NCBI RefSeq assembly: GCF_029076445.1
Contig: NZ_JARESG010000014.1
Location: forward strand, 1 to 64,000
DNA length: 64,000 bases
Direction: 5' to 3'
Source: Pseudarthrobacter naphthalenicus
Lineage (GTDB): Bacteria > Actinomycetota > Actinomycetes > Actinomycetales > Micrococcaceae
Part shown: positions 46,327-55,630 of the stretch, piece by piece
How the letters are laid out: each line of letters starts with the position of its first letter
How positions within the stretch are numbered: position 1 is the stretch's first letter
Notes under the pieces: generated by a model
Seen by the model: only the letters and a program-made list of their open reading frames with translations
What the model was told of the DNA's origin: nothing
The model's database searches: none
Position numbers and translations under genes: made by a program

Positions 46327-46443
46327 CGACTCCCTTGCGCCGGTACTAACCGGATCAGGTTCGAGGGTCTGCGGCTGTCCGCACTCTCAGCGCCCACCAC
46401 CGGCTGCATTCCTGCAGTGCCCGACGGCGGCGCTCCCCTGTCG
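46327..46443 (-). promoter_or_regulatory. TPP riboswitch (THI element)
   Basis: On the minus strand: CGAC (P1), GGGGAGCG, CTGAGAGTGCGG, GACCCTCGAACCTGATCCGG, TTAGTACCGGCGCAAGGGAG and closing GTCG. CTGAGA and ACCTGATC-xGG-TTA-xACCxGCG-xAGGGA are the TPP-binding signatures. It sits about 85 nt before ykoE, so thiamine pyrophosphate should repress the operon. Confidence 0.95.
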
Positions 46444-46505
46444 TAATAAATCTGCCCTGATGGGCGTGACCCAGTTTACACCGCAGCCGCGGTAGATTGT
46501 GGGCC

Positions 46506-47048
46506 ATGACTGCCGAACCGTCCGATGTGACCCTGTTCGATCCCGATGCCGGCGGGAGCCAGCCCCCCGGTTCGCTGGAGGCATTGATTGCCAGGATCGA
46601 CGGCGAGATCAGCGAGCTGCAGTTCCCGCGGTTCAGCAAGGACGATTCGCTCAACCTGGGGCTGCTGCTGGTGGAGCTGGGCAAAACGAGGAAGCTGCCC
46701 ATTGCCATCGACATCACCAAGGGCGAGCAGGTCCTGTTCCACGTGGCCCTGGACGGTGCCACGCCCAACAACGAGCACTGGGTGCGGGCCAAGCAGCGCA
46801 CAGCCGCGCGGTACGAAATCCCATCGCTGCTGGTGGGCCTGCGGGCAAGGCTGCGGGGCGGCAGGATCGAGGACCAGGGCTGGTATGACGAATCCGTCTA
46901 TGCCGCACACGGCGGGTCCTTTCCCGTGTACGTTGCCGGCGTGGGCGCCGTGGCCACCGTGACCGTCTCGGGGCTGCCGCAAATGCAGGACCATGACCTC
47001 GTGGTGGAGGCCCTCAGGGAGATTCTGGGGTCCATGCGCCCTGCCTGA
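46506..47048 (+). CDS. UPF0303/heme-degrading-domain (HbpS/GlcG-like) protein
   Basis: 180 residues with LGLLLVELGKTRKLPIAIDI, FHVALDGATPNNEHWVRAKQRTA and the C-terminal VAGVGAVATVTVSGLPQ, matching UPF0303. Related GlcG/HbpS proteins bind heme or sense it; the function here is not established. ATG 46506 has TAGATT (46493-46498) 7 nt upstream and no ribosome site, as in other genes of this window. Confidence 0.85.
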   Translation: MTAEPSDVTLFDPDAGGSQPPGSLEALIARIDGEISELQFPRFSKDDSLNLGLLLVELGKTRKLPIAIDITKGEQVLFHVALDGATPNNEHWVRAKQRTAARYEIPSLLVGLRARLRGGRIEDQGWYDESVYAAHGGSFPVYVAGVGAVATVTVSGLPQMQDHDLVVEALREILGSMRPA

Positions 47049-47118
47049 ATGCCGGCTGGGACGCTGATCACGTTAGGCTAAAGGCAGTCCCCCGATCCGC
47101 CCACAAGGAGTTCACCCC

Positions 47119-47382
47119 ATGAACCTGTTCATCAAGCTGCTCGGCACCGGAATCAGCCTCGCCGCCGGGTTTGTCGGCACCAAGGTAGTCAACACCGTCT
47201 GGGAAAAGTCCACCGGCCGGAAGCCCCCCACCGGCAAGCACGAAGACACCCCAACGAGCCTTCGGTCCGCCCTGACCTTCGCGCTGATCTCGGCCTCGGT
47301 CAGCACCATCATCCAGGTCCTCGCCAACCGCGGCACGCAGCGGGCCATCACCCGGTTCGCGAAGACCCAGGACATCGTCTAA
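47119..47382 (+). CDS. DUF4235 membrane protein
   Basis: 87 residues with two short hydrophobic segments (about 3-22 and 56-75). KLLGTGISLAAGFVGTKVV and WEKSTGRKPP match DUF4235, of unknown function, common in actinobacteria. AAGGAG precedes the ATG. It converges on the Mrp operon. Confidence 0.85.
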   Translation: MNLFIKLLGTGISLAAGFVGTKVVNTVWEKSTGRKPPTGKHEDTPTSLRSALTFALISASVSTIIQVLANRGTQRAITRFAKTQDIV

Positions 47383-47400
47383 CGGATTTACCGTCCGGCT

Positions 47401-47443
47401 GCCGGGCTGTGGCTCGGCGCTCTTGTTCGGGCCACAGCCCGGC
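47401..47443. terminator. Bidirectional terminator between DUF4235 and the Mrp operon
   Basis: A perfect 13-bp stem (47401-47413 with 47431-47443). The loop segment cggcgctcttgttcg is repeated immediately afterwards. It separates two convergent units. Confidence 0.6.
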
Positions 47444-47484
47444 GCTCTTGTTCGTGGCTCTTGTCCGGGTAAAATCCTCAGCGG

Positions 47485-47874
47485 TCAGGACTCTTCGTCG
47501 CGGGCCGACTTGGCCGCTTTCTGGACCACGGCCTCCAGGTCATCGGAGCTGAGCAGCTCCCGGTGCATGTGCTTGGTGCGGTAGCCGGCCCGGCCCACCA
47601 TGTGCGCGGACACCGGCACCGTCAGCAGCTGGAAAATCCATGCCACCAGCAGCACCGGCCACACCCACCACGACCGCATCTGCAGGCCGATGGCCGCCAG
47701 GAGCAGGAACAGTCCCAGCACCTGAGGTTTGGTGGCCGCGTGCATCCGGCTCAGCAGGTCAGGGAAACGGAGGAGCCCGACGGCGGCCGCCAGGGACATG
47801 AGGGCACCCGCCACCAGGAATACCGCCGTCACGGTGTCGATTACGTTGTCCACCAGGCTCGCCTCAGGATTCAT
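47485..47874 (-). CDS. mnhG: Mrp Na+/H+ antiporter subunit G
   Basis: 129 residues, three helices (family MnhG/PhaG: AVGLLRFPDLLSRMHAATKPQ). A longer charged tail of about 30 residues follows. It overlaps mnhF by 11 bp and closes the operon. Confidence 0.92.
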   Translation of the reverse strand: MNPEASLVDNVIDTVTAVFLVAGALMSLAAAVGLLRFPDLLSRMHAATKPQVLGLFLLLAAIGLQMRSWWVWPVLLVAWIFQLLTVPVSAHMVGRAGYRTKHMHRELLSSDDLEAVVQKAAKSARDEES

Positions 47875-48142
47875 GGGTCTGCTCCCGCCGGTCGGCCACG
47901 AAGCGTGCCACTGTCACGGAGCCGATGAAGCCAACCACCGACAATGCCACGAGCAGCATCAAGTTGTTCAGGTGCCGGTTCACGGCCATGTCGATGCACA
48001 GGGCCGCGCCGAGGATGGCCAGCAGCACATCGGAGGCCAGCACCCGGTCCAGCAGCGAGGGGCCCCGCGCAATGCGGATGATGGCGCCGGCCGCGGCCGC
48101 CGAGAGGATGACTGCCGTGACAGCCAGGACAATTTGCATCAT
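47864..48142 (-). CDS. mnhF: Mrp Na+/H+ antiporter subunit F
   Basis: 92 residues, three helices with RIARGPSLLDRVLASDVLLA, typical of MnhF. ATG overlaps the mnhE stop by 4 bp. Needed for full Mrp complex assembly. Confidence 0.92.
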   Translation of the reverse strand: MMQIVLAVTAVILSAAAAGAIIRIARGPSLLDRVLASDVLLAILGAALCIDMAVNRHLNNLMLLVALSVVGFIGSVTVARFVADRREQTHES

Positions 48143-48684
48143 GCCGGGGTCTCCTGCCGCACTGCTTCGAGTTCTTCCCTGCTGCCCATGATGCGGATCA
48201 GACCGGCTTCAATGGACCGGACTTCCTTGCGCAGGCTGGCCACGTCCTCGGCGTTGCTGATATTGAGCGCGTGCAGGTAAAGGGTGGACGTTGAACGGTC
48301 CACTTCCACAACCAGGGAACCCGGGATCAGCGAAATCACGTGCCCCACGGCGGTGACGATGAGGTCCTGGTGGCTCCGCAGCGGGACGGCGACGACGGCG
48401 TTGATCACCTTGGGGCCGCGGACTACCGCCAGGTACATGACCTCGATGCTCGCTGCCGCCACCCGGGCGATGAACCGCAGGGCGAAGGGAACCGCGTGCA
48501 GGATATTGAACCTGCCGCTGAGCTCCACCGGCGGCAGGTAGAACATCCGGGCCACCAGCACGGCCAGCAGGGCACCGAAGAGCAGGTTGCCGGGACTGAA
48601 GTCCTGCCAGAGCGCACCCCAGACGATCACCAGCCACACCAGGAGGGGAATCTCCTGGCGCAGCGAAAGGCGGCGGCGGCTCAT
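48139..48684 (-). CDS. mnhE: Mrp Na+/H+ antiporter subunit E
   Basis: 181 residues with LVWLVIVWGALWQDFSPGNLL and TAVGHVISLIPGSLVVEVDRS, typical of MnhE. 4-bp overlaps with mnhD and mnhF show translational coupling. Confidence 0.92.
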   Translation of the reverse strand: MSRRRLSLRQEIPLLVWLVIVWGALWQDFSPGNLLFGALLAVLVARMFYLPPVELSGRFNILHAVPFALRFIARVAAASIEVMYLAVVRGPKVINAVVAVPLRSHQDLIVTAVGHVISLIPGSLVVEVDRSTSTLYLHALNISNAEDVASLRKEVRSIEAGLIRIMGSREELEAVRQETPA

Positions 48685-50288
48685 TCGCCCCCACCCGCTT
48701 TCAGCGCCAGGGGCGGCACCTGGGTGTCCTCACCGAGCACCGCCTGGATGTACGAGGACCTTTCCAGCATCTCCTGGGCCGCCTGATCCGCCACCTTGAA
48801 CAGCGGGCCGGCGAAGACCGTAAGGGATACGCCCAGCGCCACCAGCCCGAGGGTTGAGCCCACCATGGTGCGGGGCAGCAGGGTCACGCTGTCGCGGCCG
48901 GCCCGCCGGCCGGTGGCTGATTCCTCGCGCGCCGCCAGGAGAACGGGGTCCGGGTGCTCTGCGTCCGAGGGCTTCCGCCAGAACGCACGGTTCCAGACTC
49001 GCGCCACGGCGAGGAGCGTCAGCAGGCTCGTGACCACGCCGCCGATCACCAGCGCGTAGGCGAGCGGAGTCCCCAGTTCAATGCCGGCCTGGATCAGGCC
49101 CACCTTGCCCAGGAACCCGGAGAATGGCGGTATGCCGGCCAGGTTCATGGCGGGCACAAAGAACAGGAGCGCCAGGACGGGGGAAAGCTTGGCCAGTCCC
49201 GCCAGCCGGTCCACCGAGGAACTGCCGCCCCGGCGTTCAATGAGGCCCGTGACGAGGAACAGGCTGGTCTGGATGGTGATGTGGTGGGCCACGTAGAACA
49301 CGGCAGCGGCCAGCCCGGCCACCGAGGACATCGCCAGCCCGAACACCATGTAGCCGATGTGGCTCACCAGCGTGAAGGACAACAGACGTTTGATGTCGCT
49401 TTGGGCGAGGGCGCCGAGGATTCCCACCACCATGGTCAGGAGCGCCACCACCATTAAGGGAGTGTTCAGGCTGTCGCCGGGGAACAGCAGGGTCTCGGTG
49501 CGGACCATCGCATACACGCCCACTTTGGTCAGCAGGCCGGCGAACACGGCGGTGACCGGGGCGGGCGCGGTGGGATAGGAGTCCGGAAGCCAGAAGGACA
49601 GCGGGAAAACGGCCGCCTTGATGCCGAAGGCCACCAGGAGCATCACATGCAGCAGCGTCTGTGTTCCCTCGTCCAGGTCCGCGAGCTTGATGGCGAGGTC
49701 TGCCATGTTCACCGTGCCGGTGGCGCCGTAAACCATGGCGATGGAGATCAGGAACAGGACGGAGGACACCACGGAGACCACCACATAGGTGACGCCTGCC
49801 CGGATGCGGGGTCCCGTCCCGCCCAGGGTCATCAGGACGTAGCTTGCCGTCAGGAGGATCTCAAAACCGACGTACAGGTTGAAGAGGTCCCCGGACAGGA
49901 ACGCGTTGGACACCCCGGCCACGAGGATCAGGAAGGTGGGGTGGAAGATCGATACGGGGGCGTCCTGATCGCCGTCGGCCATGCCCTGCCCGGTGGCATA
50001 GATGAGGACGGCCAGGCTGACGGCGGAGGAGACCACCAGCATGAGCGAGGAGAACTGATCCACCACCATGGTGATGCCCCAGGGCGGCAGCCAGCCGCCG
50101 ATGTTCACGGCGGCTGTTCCGCCCTCCCACACAGAGGCGAGCAGGGCGCATTCCAGGAGCAGCGTCAGGGACAGCACACCGATGCTGACCGCCCGCTGCG
50201 CCCGGGAATGCCGGAACAGCAGGAAGGCCAGCGCGGCACCAAAGATGGGAAGCAGGACGGCAAGCGGGGCAAAGCTTGTGATGTTCAC
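48681..50288 (-). CDS. mnhD: Mrp Na+/H+ antiporter subunit D
   Basis: 535 residues, 14 helices, proton-translocating NuoN-like subunit. The conserved membrane Glu (YVGFEILLTASYVLM) and Lys (FGIKAAVFPLSFWLPDSYP) are present. It overlaps mnhC and mnhE by 4 bp each. Confidence 0.94.
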   Translation of the reverse strand: MNITSFAPLAVLLPIFGAALAFLLFRHSRAQRAVSIGVLSLTLLLECALLASVWEGGTAAVNIGGWLPPWGITMVVDQFSSLMLVVSSAVSLAVLIYATGQGMADGDQDAPVSIFHPTFLILVAGVSNAFLSGDLFNLYVGFEILLTASYVLMTLGGTGPRIRAGVTYVVVSVVSSVLFLISIAMVYGATGTVNMADLAIKLADLDEGTQTLLHVMLLVAFGIKAAVFPLSFWLPDSYPTAPAPVTAVFAGLLTKVGVYAMVRTETLLFPGDSLNTPLMVVALLTMVVGILGALAQSDIKRLLSFTLVSHIGYMVFGLAMSSVAGLAAAVFYVAHHITIQTSLFLVTGLIERRGGSSSVDRLAGLAKLSPVLALLFFVPAMNLAGIPPFSGFLGKVGLIQAGIELGTPLAYALVIGGVVTSLLTLLAVARVWNRAFWRKPSDAEHPDPVLLAAREESATGRRAGRDSVTLLPRTMVGSTLGLVALGVSLTVFAGPLFKVADQAAQEMLERSSYIQAVLGEDTQVPPLALKAGGGE

Positions 50289-50875
50289 TTCACACCTCCT
50301 TCGGGGCCGGGGGTTACGTTTCGGGAACCGGGTTGCTCTTCGGCCGCGGCATCCACCGCGGGAATCGTCCGGGCGCCGGCCACCACCGACTCCCCGGACT
50401 CTTCAGGGTCTGATTGATCCGCATAGTCCGAAACGCCGCTGCCGTCGCTGCCAAGCATCGTCAGCGGAAACTCGGACGTCTCGGCCGGGATCTCGGCGTC
50501 GTCCTCGGCATCGAACCTGGGCGTCGCGGCCACGCGGCGGTCCTCGACGTCGTCCTGGATCTCATCCTGGCGCGCCAGGACCCAGGTGCGGTAAATGATG
50601 CCGAGCATAAACGCGGTGACGGCGAAGGAGATCACGATCGACGTGAGGATGAGTGCCTGCGGCAGCGGGTCCGCGTACTCGTTGGCACCGGTGTCCTTGT
50701 TGAAGAACGGAGCCAGGCCGGCATAGCCGCCCGTGGTGAGGATCAGCAGGTTCGTGGCGTTGGTCAGGAGCATCAGCCCCAGAAGCACCCGGGTGAGGCT
50801 GCGTTCCAGGATCAGGTAGATCCCGCACGCAAACAGGGCACCCATCACCATCAGCAGGGTCAGGTTGACACTCAT
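50285..50875 (-). CDS. mnhC: Mrp Na+/H+ antiporter subunit C with long acidic tail
   Basis: 196 residues. The first 110 are the three-helix NuoK-like MnhC (GIYLILERSLTRVLLGLMLL, PLPQALILTSIVISFAVTAF). The remaining 85 are a hydrophilic acidic tail absent from the standard 113-120-residue protein. ATG overlaps the mnhA stop. Confidence 0.92.
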   Translation of the reverse strand: MSVNLTLLMVMGALFACGIYLILERSLTRVLLGLMLLTNATNLLILTTGGYAGLAPFFNKDTGANEYADPLPQALILTSIVISFAVTAFMLGIIYRTWVLARQDEIQDDVEDRRVAATPRFDAEDDAEIPAETSEFPLTMLGSDGSGVSDYADQSDPEESGESVVAGARTIPAVDAAAEEQPGSRNVTPGPEGGVK

Positions 50876-53800
50876 CCTTGGCCCTTCACTGTGGTTTCGG
50901 CGGTGAGGCTCACGGCCTCGTGCCCGTCGGTTGAAACGGCACCGGCCATCGCGTCCTCAACAAGGGAGTCCGGTGCCGGTTCGTCCTCGTTTCCGTCAAA
51001 ATGTTCGTCGATCTCGGAGCCCAGGCTGCGGAGCACGTCCAGCACCAGGCCCACCACCACGATGTACACGCCGATGTCGAACAGGGTGGACGTGACGAAC
51101 TTGATGTCGCCAAACACGGGGAGCCAGAGTTCGATGATGGCGCTCTGGAACACCTGGCCGCCCAGCAGGAGCGGCACCACACCCGAGGCGGCCGCCGTCG
51201 CAAGACCAATGCCCAGCAGGGTGCCGGCGCCTACGGGGGTGGCCTCCCGCAGTTCGAAGCGCCCGCCGGCCAGGTAGCGGATGGCGAGGGCGAGTCCCGC
51301 CGTGAGGCCGCCGGCGAAACCACCGCCGGGCAGGTTGTGCCCGGCCAGGAGGAGGTAGAGCGAGAAGATGATCAGCGAGTGGAAGATCAGCCGCGTCACC
51401 ACTTCGAAGATGATGGAGCGCCGCTCGGGGGCCAGGGTCCGGCCGGCCACGATCCAGGCGTCCCGTGTGGAGGCGGCAAACTTCCGGCTGAGGGCCAGCG
51501 ACGCGGCTTCGCGGGATCCCGGGTCCGCTGCCGATTGCCGTCCCACGCTGCCTTCGGCGATGGTGGAGGACATCCTGAGCCGGTCGCCCCGGCCGCGGAC
51601 AAAGATCAGGCTGGCGACGCCGGTGGCCGCGAGCGCGAGGACGGAAATTTCGCCGAACGTATCCCAGGCCCTGATGTCCACCAGGGTCACGTTGACGATG
51701 TTCAGTCCGCCGCCGCCCTCGTACGCCAGCCTCGGAAACTCCAGCGACACGGGGGCAGCCACCCGGGCGCCCATCGCGTAGATGGCGGCGAAAACCATGG
51801 TGATGCCGAAGGCGGCGCCGATAATCACGCGGACCACCCGGTATCTCCCGCCGGTCCGGTCTCGCAGCTCGGCCGGCAGGCTGCGCATGGCCAGGACGAA
51901 CGCCACCAGGATGATGGTTTCCACCAGCACCTGGGTCAGGGCCAGGTCCGGCGCGCCCTGCAGCGCGAACATCAGGGCAATCCCGTACCCGGTCACCGAC
52001 ACCATCAGCACGGCGAGGAACCGCCGGTTGGCCTTGACCGCGGCCAGGGCCCCGATCACGATCCCGGCACCCACCACGGGCTGGAGCGGGGAGAACGGAT
52101 CACTGAAGTACAGGTTCGTCGGCAGGGTTTTCCCGGCCACAAGCATGGTGGTCAGCGGGAGCGCAAACGCCATGGAGAGGATCACGGAGAGATAAAAGTA
52201 GAGCGAACCACGCTGGGTGCGGCCGGTGATCCACACGGCCACATCATCCAGCGCGCCGATGGTGAGCTGGTAGAACCGGTCCCCGTCGATCCAGCCGGGT
52301 ACCCGGGACTGTGCCCGCCCCACCAGCTTCCGGCCTGAGTGCATGGCCAGGCCGAGGACGAACGTCAGCGCCGTCAGTCCGAGCGCCGGATTCAGCCCGT
52401 GCCACAGCGCGAGGTGCCCGGCCTGCTCAACCGGTGTGCCGGCGTCGGCCGCGGTGGACGCAAAGAGGGCCGCATACGGCTGGATCCAGGCATCCACCGG
52501 GGTTGGCCACAGGCCATAAACAATGGTGAGGAGGCTCAGGAGCGCGGGGGCCGCCAGGAAGGAGGGCCGGACGGCCTTGAACGGTGTGGGATCCACGCCG
52601 GACTTGACGGCGAACGCCCCCCACATGAATCGGGCGCTGTAGGCGAACGTGAGGACCGAGCCCAGGACGATGCCCGCAAGCACAACGGTGCTCCAGGGGT
52701 CTCCCCCGGAGGCGTGGTGAACGAAGGCCTCCAGGACCGATTCCTTGGCGACAAAGCCGGCCAGCAGCGGAACGCCCGCCATCGACGCAGCGCCGATGCC
52801 GGCCACAATGCCCAGCGCCCGGGACGAGCGGAAGACGCCGGAGAGCTGGCGGACATCACGCGTTCCGGCCTGGTGGTCGATGATGCCCACCACCAGGAAC
52901 AGGGTGGCTTTGAAGAGGCCATGCGCCAGGAGCATGGCGAGGCCGGCGAGCGCGGCGTCCGGCGTTCCGAGTCCCACCACCATGGTCAGGAAACCCAGCT
53001 GGCTGACGGTGCCGTACGCAAGGATCAGCTTAATGTCGGTCTGCCGCAACGCCTGGTACCCGCCCACCAGCATGGTGGCCAGGCCAAGCCCCAGCACAAC
53101 GGGCTGCCAGTAGGCGGTCTCCGAAAAACCCGGCGCAAGCCTGGCCACCAGGTAGATGCCGGCCTTAACCATGGCTGCGGCGTGCAGATAGGCGCTGACC
53201 GGCGTGGGCGCCGCCATGGCGCCCGGCAGCCAGAAGTGGAAGGGCACCAGCGCGGATTTGCTGATGGCGCCCACGAGGATGAGTACGACGGCGGTGGCGA
53301 CGATGCCGCTGTCCGGTCCGGTCACCAGCGTGGCCGCCTGCGCCATAATCGCCGAAATGCGGTAGGTTCCGGCGCTGTAGCCCAGCATGATCAGGCCCAC
53401 CAGCATGGCCAGGCCGCCGGCGGTGGTGACCATCAGGGCCTGCAGGGCGGAGCGCCGGGCGGCCAGCCTGGTGCGGGCAAAGCCGATCAGCAGGTAGGAA
53501 AGGATGGTGGTCAGTTCCCAGAAGATGAACAGCAGGAGCAGGTCATCCGCCACCACCAGGCCGAACATGGCCCCCGCGAAGGCGAGCAACTGCGCTCCGA
53601 AGCCACCCAGATCCTGGTCCTTCTCACTGAAGTACCGGGCGCAGTAGATCAGCACCAGCGCGCCCACACCCAGGACCAGCAGGGACGTCACCCAGGCCAG
53701 CGGATCCAGCCGGAAGGCCAGCTCGAGCTTCAGCCCGGGGATCCAGGGAATGACCTCTGCCACGGCCCCGGAGTCCGAGTAGACGGCGCCGTACTGGAAC

Positions 53801-53925
53801 AGCAGCCAGATGAAGGACGCGGCAGGCACGGCCGCCAATGCATAGAACGCGTTACGGCCCCACATCCTGAACAGGAGGGGCGCCACAGCAGCCACCGTAA
53901 ACTGCACGGCAAGGACTGTGATCAC
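50872..53925 (-). CDS. mnhA: Mrp Na+/H+ antiporter subunits A and B fused
   Basis: 1017 residues: the NuoL-like MrpA (proton channel with Lys/Glu in the membrane, SKSALVPFHFWLPGAMAAP) followed by its C-terminal domain and a MrpB-like domain (TRLIFHSLIIFSLYLLLAGHN near 850). The MrpAB fusion is known in actinobacteria. I start at GTG 53925-53923 with GGAG 6 nt upstream; the frame is open 19 codons further, but that part is unlike MrpA. First gene of a six-cistron operon (AB, C, D, E, F, G) with overlapping ends that exports Na+ in exchange for H+. Confidence 0.92.
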   Translation of the reverse strand: MITVLAVQFTVAAVAPLLFRMWGRNAFYALAAVPAASFIWLLFQYGAVYSDSGAVAEVIPWIPGLKLELAFRLDPLAWVTSLLVLGVGALVLIYCARYFSEKDQDLGGFGAQLLAFAGAMFGLVVADDLLLLFIFWELTTILSYLLIGFARTRLAARRSALQALMVTTAGGLAMLVGLIMLGYSAGTYRISAIMAQAATLVTGPDSGIVATAVVLILVGAISKSALVPFHFWLPGAMAAPTPVSAYLHAAAMVKAGIYLVARLAPGFSETAYWQPVVLGLGLATMLVGGYQALRQTDIKLILAYGTVSQLGFLTMVVGLGTPDAALAGLAMLLAHGLFKATLFLVVGIIDHQAGTRDVRQLSGVFRSSRALGIVAGIGAASMAGVPLLAGFVAKESVLEAFVHHASGGDPWSTVVLAGIVLGSVLTFAYSARFMWGAFAVKSGVDPTPFKAVRPSFLAAPALLSLLTIVYGLWPTPVDAWIQPYAALFASTAADAGTPVEQAGHLALWHGLNPALGLTALTFVLGLAMHSGRKLVGRAQSRVPGWIDGDRFYQLTIGALDDVAVWITGRTQRGSLYFYLSVILSMAFALPLTTMLVAGKTLPTNLYFSDPFSPLQPVVGAGIVIGALAAVKANRRFLAVLMVSVTGYGIALMFALQGAPDLALTQVLVETIILVAFVLAMRSLPAELRDRTGGRYRVVRVIIGAAFGITMVFAAIYAMGARVAAPVSLEFPRLAYEGGGGLNIVNVTLVDIRAWDTFGEISVLALAATGVASLIFVRGRGDRLRMSSTIAEGSVGRQSAADPGSREAASLALSRKFAASTRDAWIVAGRTLAPERRSIIFEVVTRLIFHSLIIFSLYLLLAGHNLPGGGFAGGLTAGLALAIRYLAGGRFELREATPVGAGTLLGIGLATAAASGVVPLLLGGQVFQSAIIELWLPVFGDIKFVTSTLFDIGVYIVVVGLVLDVLRSLGSEIDEHFDGNEDEPAPDSLVEDAMAGAVSTDGHEAVSLTAETTVKGQG

Positions 53926-54118
53926 TGTTATCTCCGCAACGTCAGGGATTCGTAAACAAAAAAAGTTAGGGCAGGCGGTCAATCGTCAGGTTCGGTGGCC
54001 ACAGTTTATCAAGCCGTTCCAGCCGTTTTCCGCGCGAAGGCCGCCGGCCGCTCGATTTTGCTGAGTGTCAGGCGTATTATGCCCGCCCTGTTCGCCACGG
54101 GCGGATAACATTCAGGCT

Positions 54119-55522
54119 ATGAACACCGCCAGCGCTCCTGAGGCCACCCAGCCGCCATCGGAACTCGCATCCGGACCCCGGGCCACCGGCAAGGGCCGCG
54201 TGCTGGCCTGGGCTGCCTGGGACTGGGGGTCGGCGGCGTTCAACGCGGTCATGACCACTTTCGTCTTCACGGTCTATCTCACCTCCAGCGCCTTCGGCGA
54301 CAAGGACCAGTCCTCTGCCGTGCTGGGAACTGCGCTGGCCATCGCTGGCCTGGCAATAGCTGTCCTCGCTCCGGTGACAGGACAGCGCTCGGACAGCGGC
54401 GGGCGCCGCAAGCTGTGGCTGGGGGTCAACTCGGCCGCCGTCGCCGTTCTGACAGGGCTGTGTTTCTTCGTTGTCCCGGGCCCGGAATTCCTGCTGCTGG
54501 GCGTCTCCCTCATTGCCCTGGCGAATGTTTTCTTTGAGTTTGCGGGCGTCAACTACAACGCCATGCTCACCCAGGTGTCCACCCCAACGAACATCGGCAA
54601 GGTCAGCGGGTTCGGCTGGGGAATGGGTTATCTTGGCGGCATTGTGGCGCTGTTGGTGGTGCTGCAACTCTTTGTGCAGCCGAGCTTCGACTGGTTTGGC
54701 GCCTCCACGGAAGCCAGCCTGAACATCCGGCTTGTGGCGGTGTTCTCGGCGCTGTGGTTCTTCATCTTCGCCCTCCCGGTCCTGTTCGTCGTTCCGGAAC
54801 TGCCCCGGCCGGCGCGGGCCAAACAGCTGGGCTTCCTGGCCTCTTACGGTCTGCTGGTCCGCCGGATCAAGGCGATCTACGCCACGAGCCCCCATACGAT
54901 CTATTTCCTCCTCGCCAGCGCAGTCTTCCGCGACGGGCTCGCAGCAGTCTTCACGTTCGGCGGGATCATTGCGGCCGGCACCTTCGGCTTCGAGCTGCCC
55001 CAGGTCATCTTCTTTGCCATCTTCGGCAACGTGGTGGCAGCGGTTGGTGCCGTCATCGGCGGGTTCCTGGATGACCGGGTGGGGCCCAAGGCCGTCATCA
55101 TGGGCTCCCTCATCGGACTGCTGATCGCCGGTGCCATGATCCTGGTCCTCGGCAACGGCAACTACGTGTTCTTCGGCACGGCCTGGGCCGGCGCCACGAC
55201 GTTCTGGGTCTTCGGGTTGTTCCTCTGCCTCTTCGTAGGCCCGGCACAGTCATCCTCCAGGGCCTATCTGGCCCGGCTAGCACCCACCGGCGAGACCGGC
55301 GAACTGTTCGGCCTGTATGCAACCACGGGCCGGGCCGTCAGTTTCCTGGCTCCCGCATTGTTCACGCTCTGCATCACTCTGGCTACTCCCCTGGTGGCGC
55401 CCGGCGAGGCCCAGCGCTGGGGAATCCTGGGCATCATGGTGGTCCTGCTCGCCGGCCTGCTGGTCCTGCTGCCGGTGAAACCGCCCAGCAAGGCACCCAT
55501 TGCCCAGGTACCTTCCTCCTAG
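54119..55522 (+). CDS. MFS transporter, UMF1 (Atg22-like) family
   Basis: 467 residues, 12 predicted helices. AWAAWDWGSAAFNAVMTTFV at the start and NYNAMLTQVSTP are Atg22/UMF1 signatures. In fungi Atg22 effluxes amino acids from the vacuole; bacterial substrates are unknown. The ATG at 54119 has TAACAT 7 nt upstream (54106-54111) and no ribosome site. Divergent from mnhA, 193 bp away. Confidence 0.88.
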   Translation: MNTASAPEATQPPSELASGPRATGKGRVLAWAAWDWGSAAFNAVMTTFVFTVYLTSSAFGDKDQSSAVLGTALAIAGLAIAVLAPVTGQRSDSGGRRKLWLGVNSAAVAVLTGLCFFVVPGPEFLLLGVSLIALANVFFEFAGVNYNAMLTQVSTPTNIGKVSGFGWGMGYLGGIVALLVVLQLFVQPSFDWFGASTEASLNIRLVAVFSALWFFIFALPVLFVVPELPRPARAKQLGFLASYGLLVRRIKAIYATSPHTIYFLLASAVFRDGLAAVFTFGGIIAAGTFGFELPQVIFFAIFGNVVAAVGAVIGGFLDDRVGPKAVIMGSLIGLLIAGAMILVLGNGNYVFFGTAWAGATTFWVFGLFLCLFVGPAQSSSRAYLARLAPTGETGELFGLYATTGRAVSFLAPALFTLCITLATPLVAPGEAQRWGILGIMVVLLAGLLVLLPVKPPSKAPIAQVPSS

Positions 55523-55630
55523 CCGGCCCGTCATCCCGGTAACGCGCCACACCGCGCCGGTGTTTGGAGCCGGCTTTCCCGAGCGGCGGACCGGCACCCG
55601 AAACCGGTGTGCGGCGACTAGTCTGGACGT

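Noticed and set aside
53926-53982. N-terminal extension of mnhA
   Set aside because: The extra residues are not MrpA-like, and a GTG with a GGAG ribosome site sits at the proper family start.
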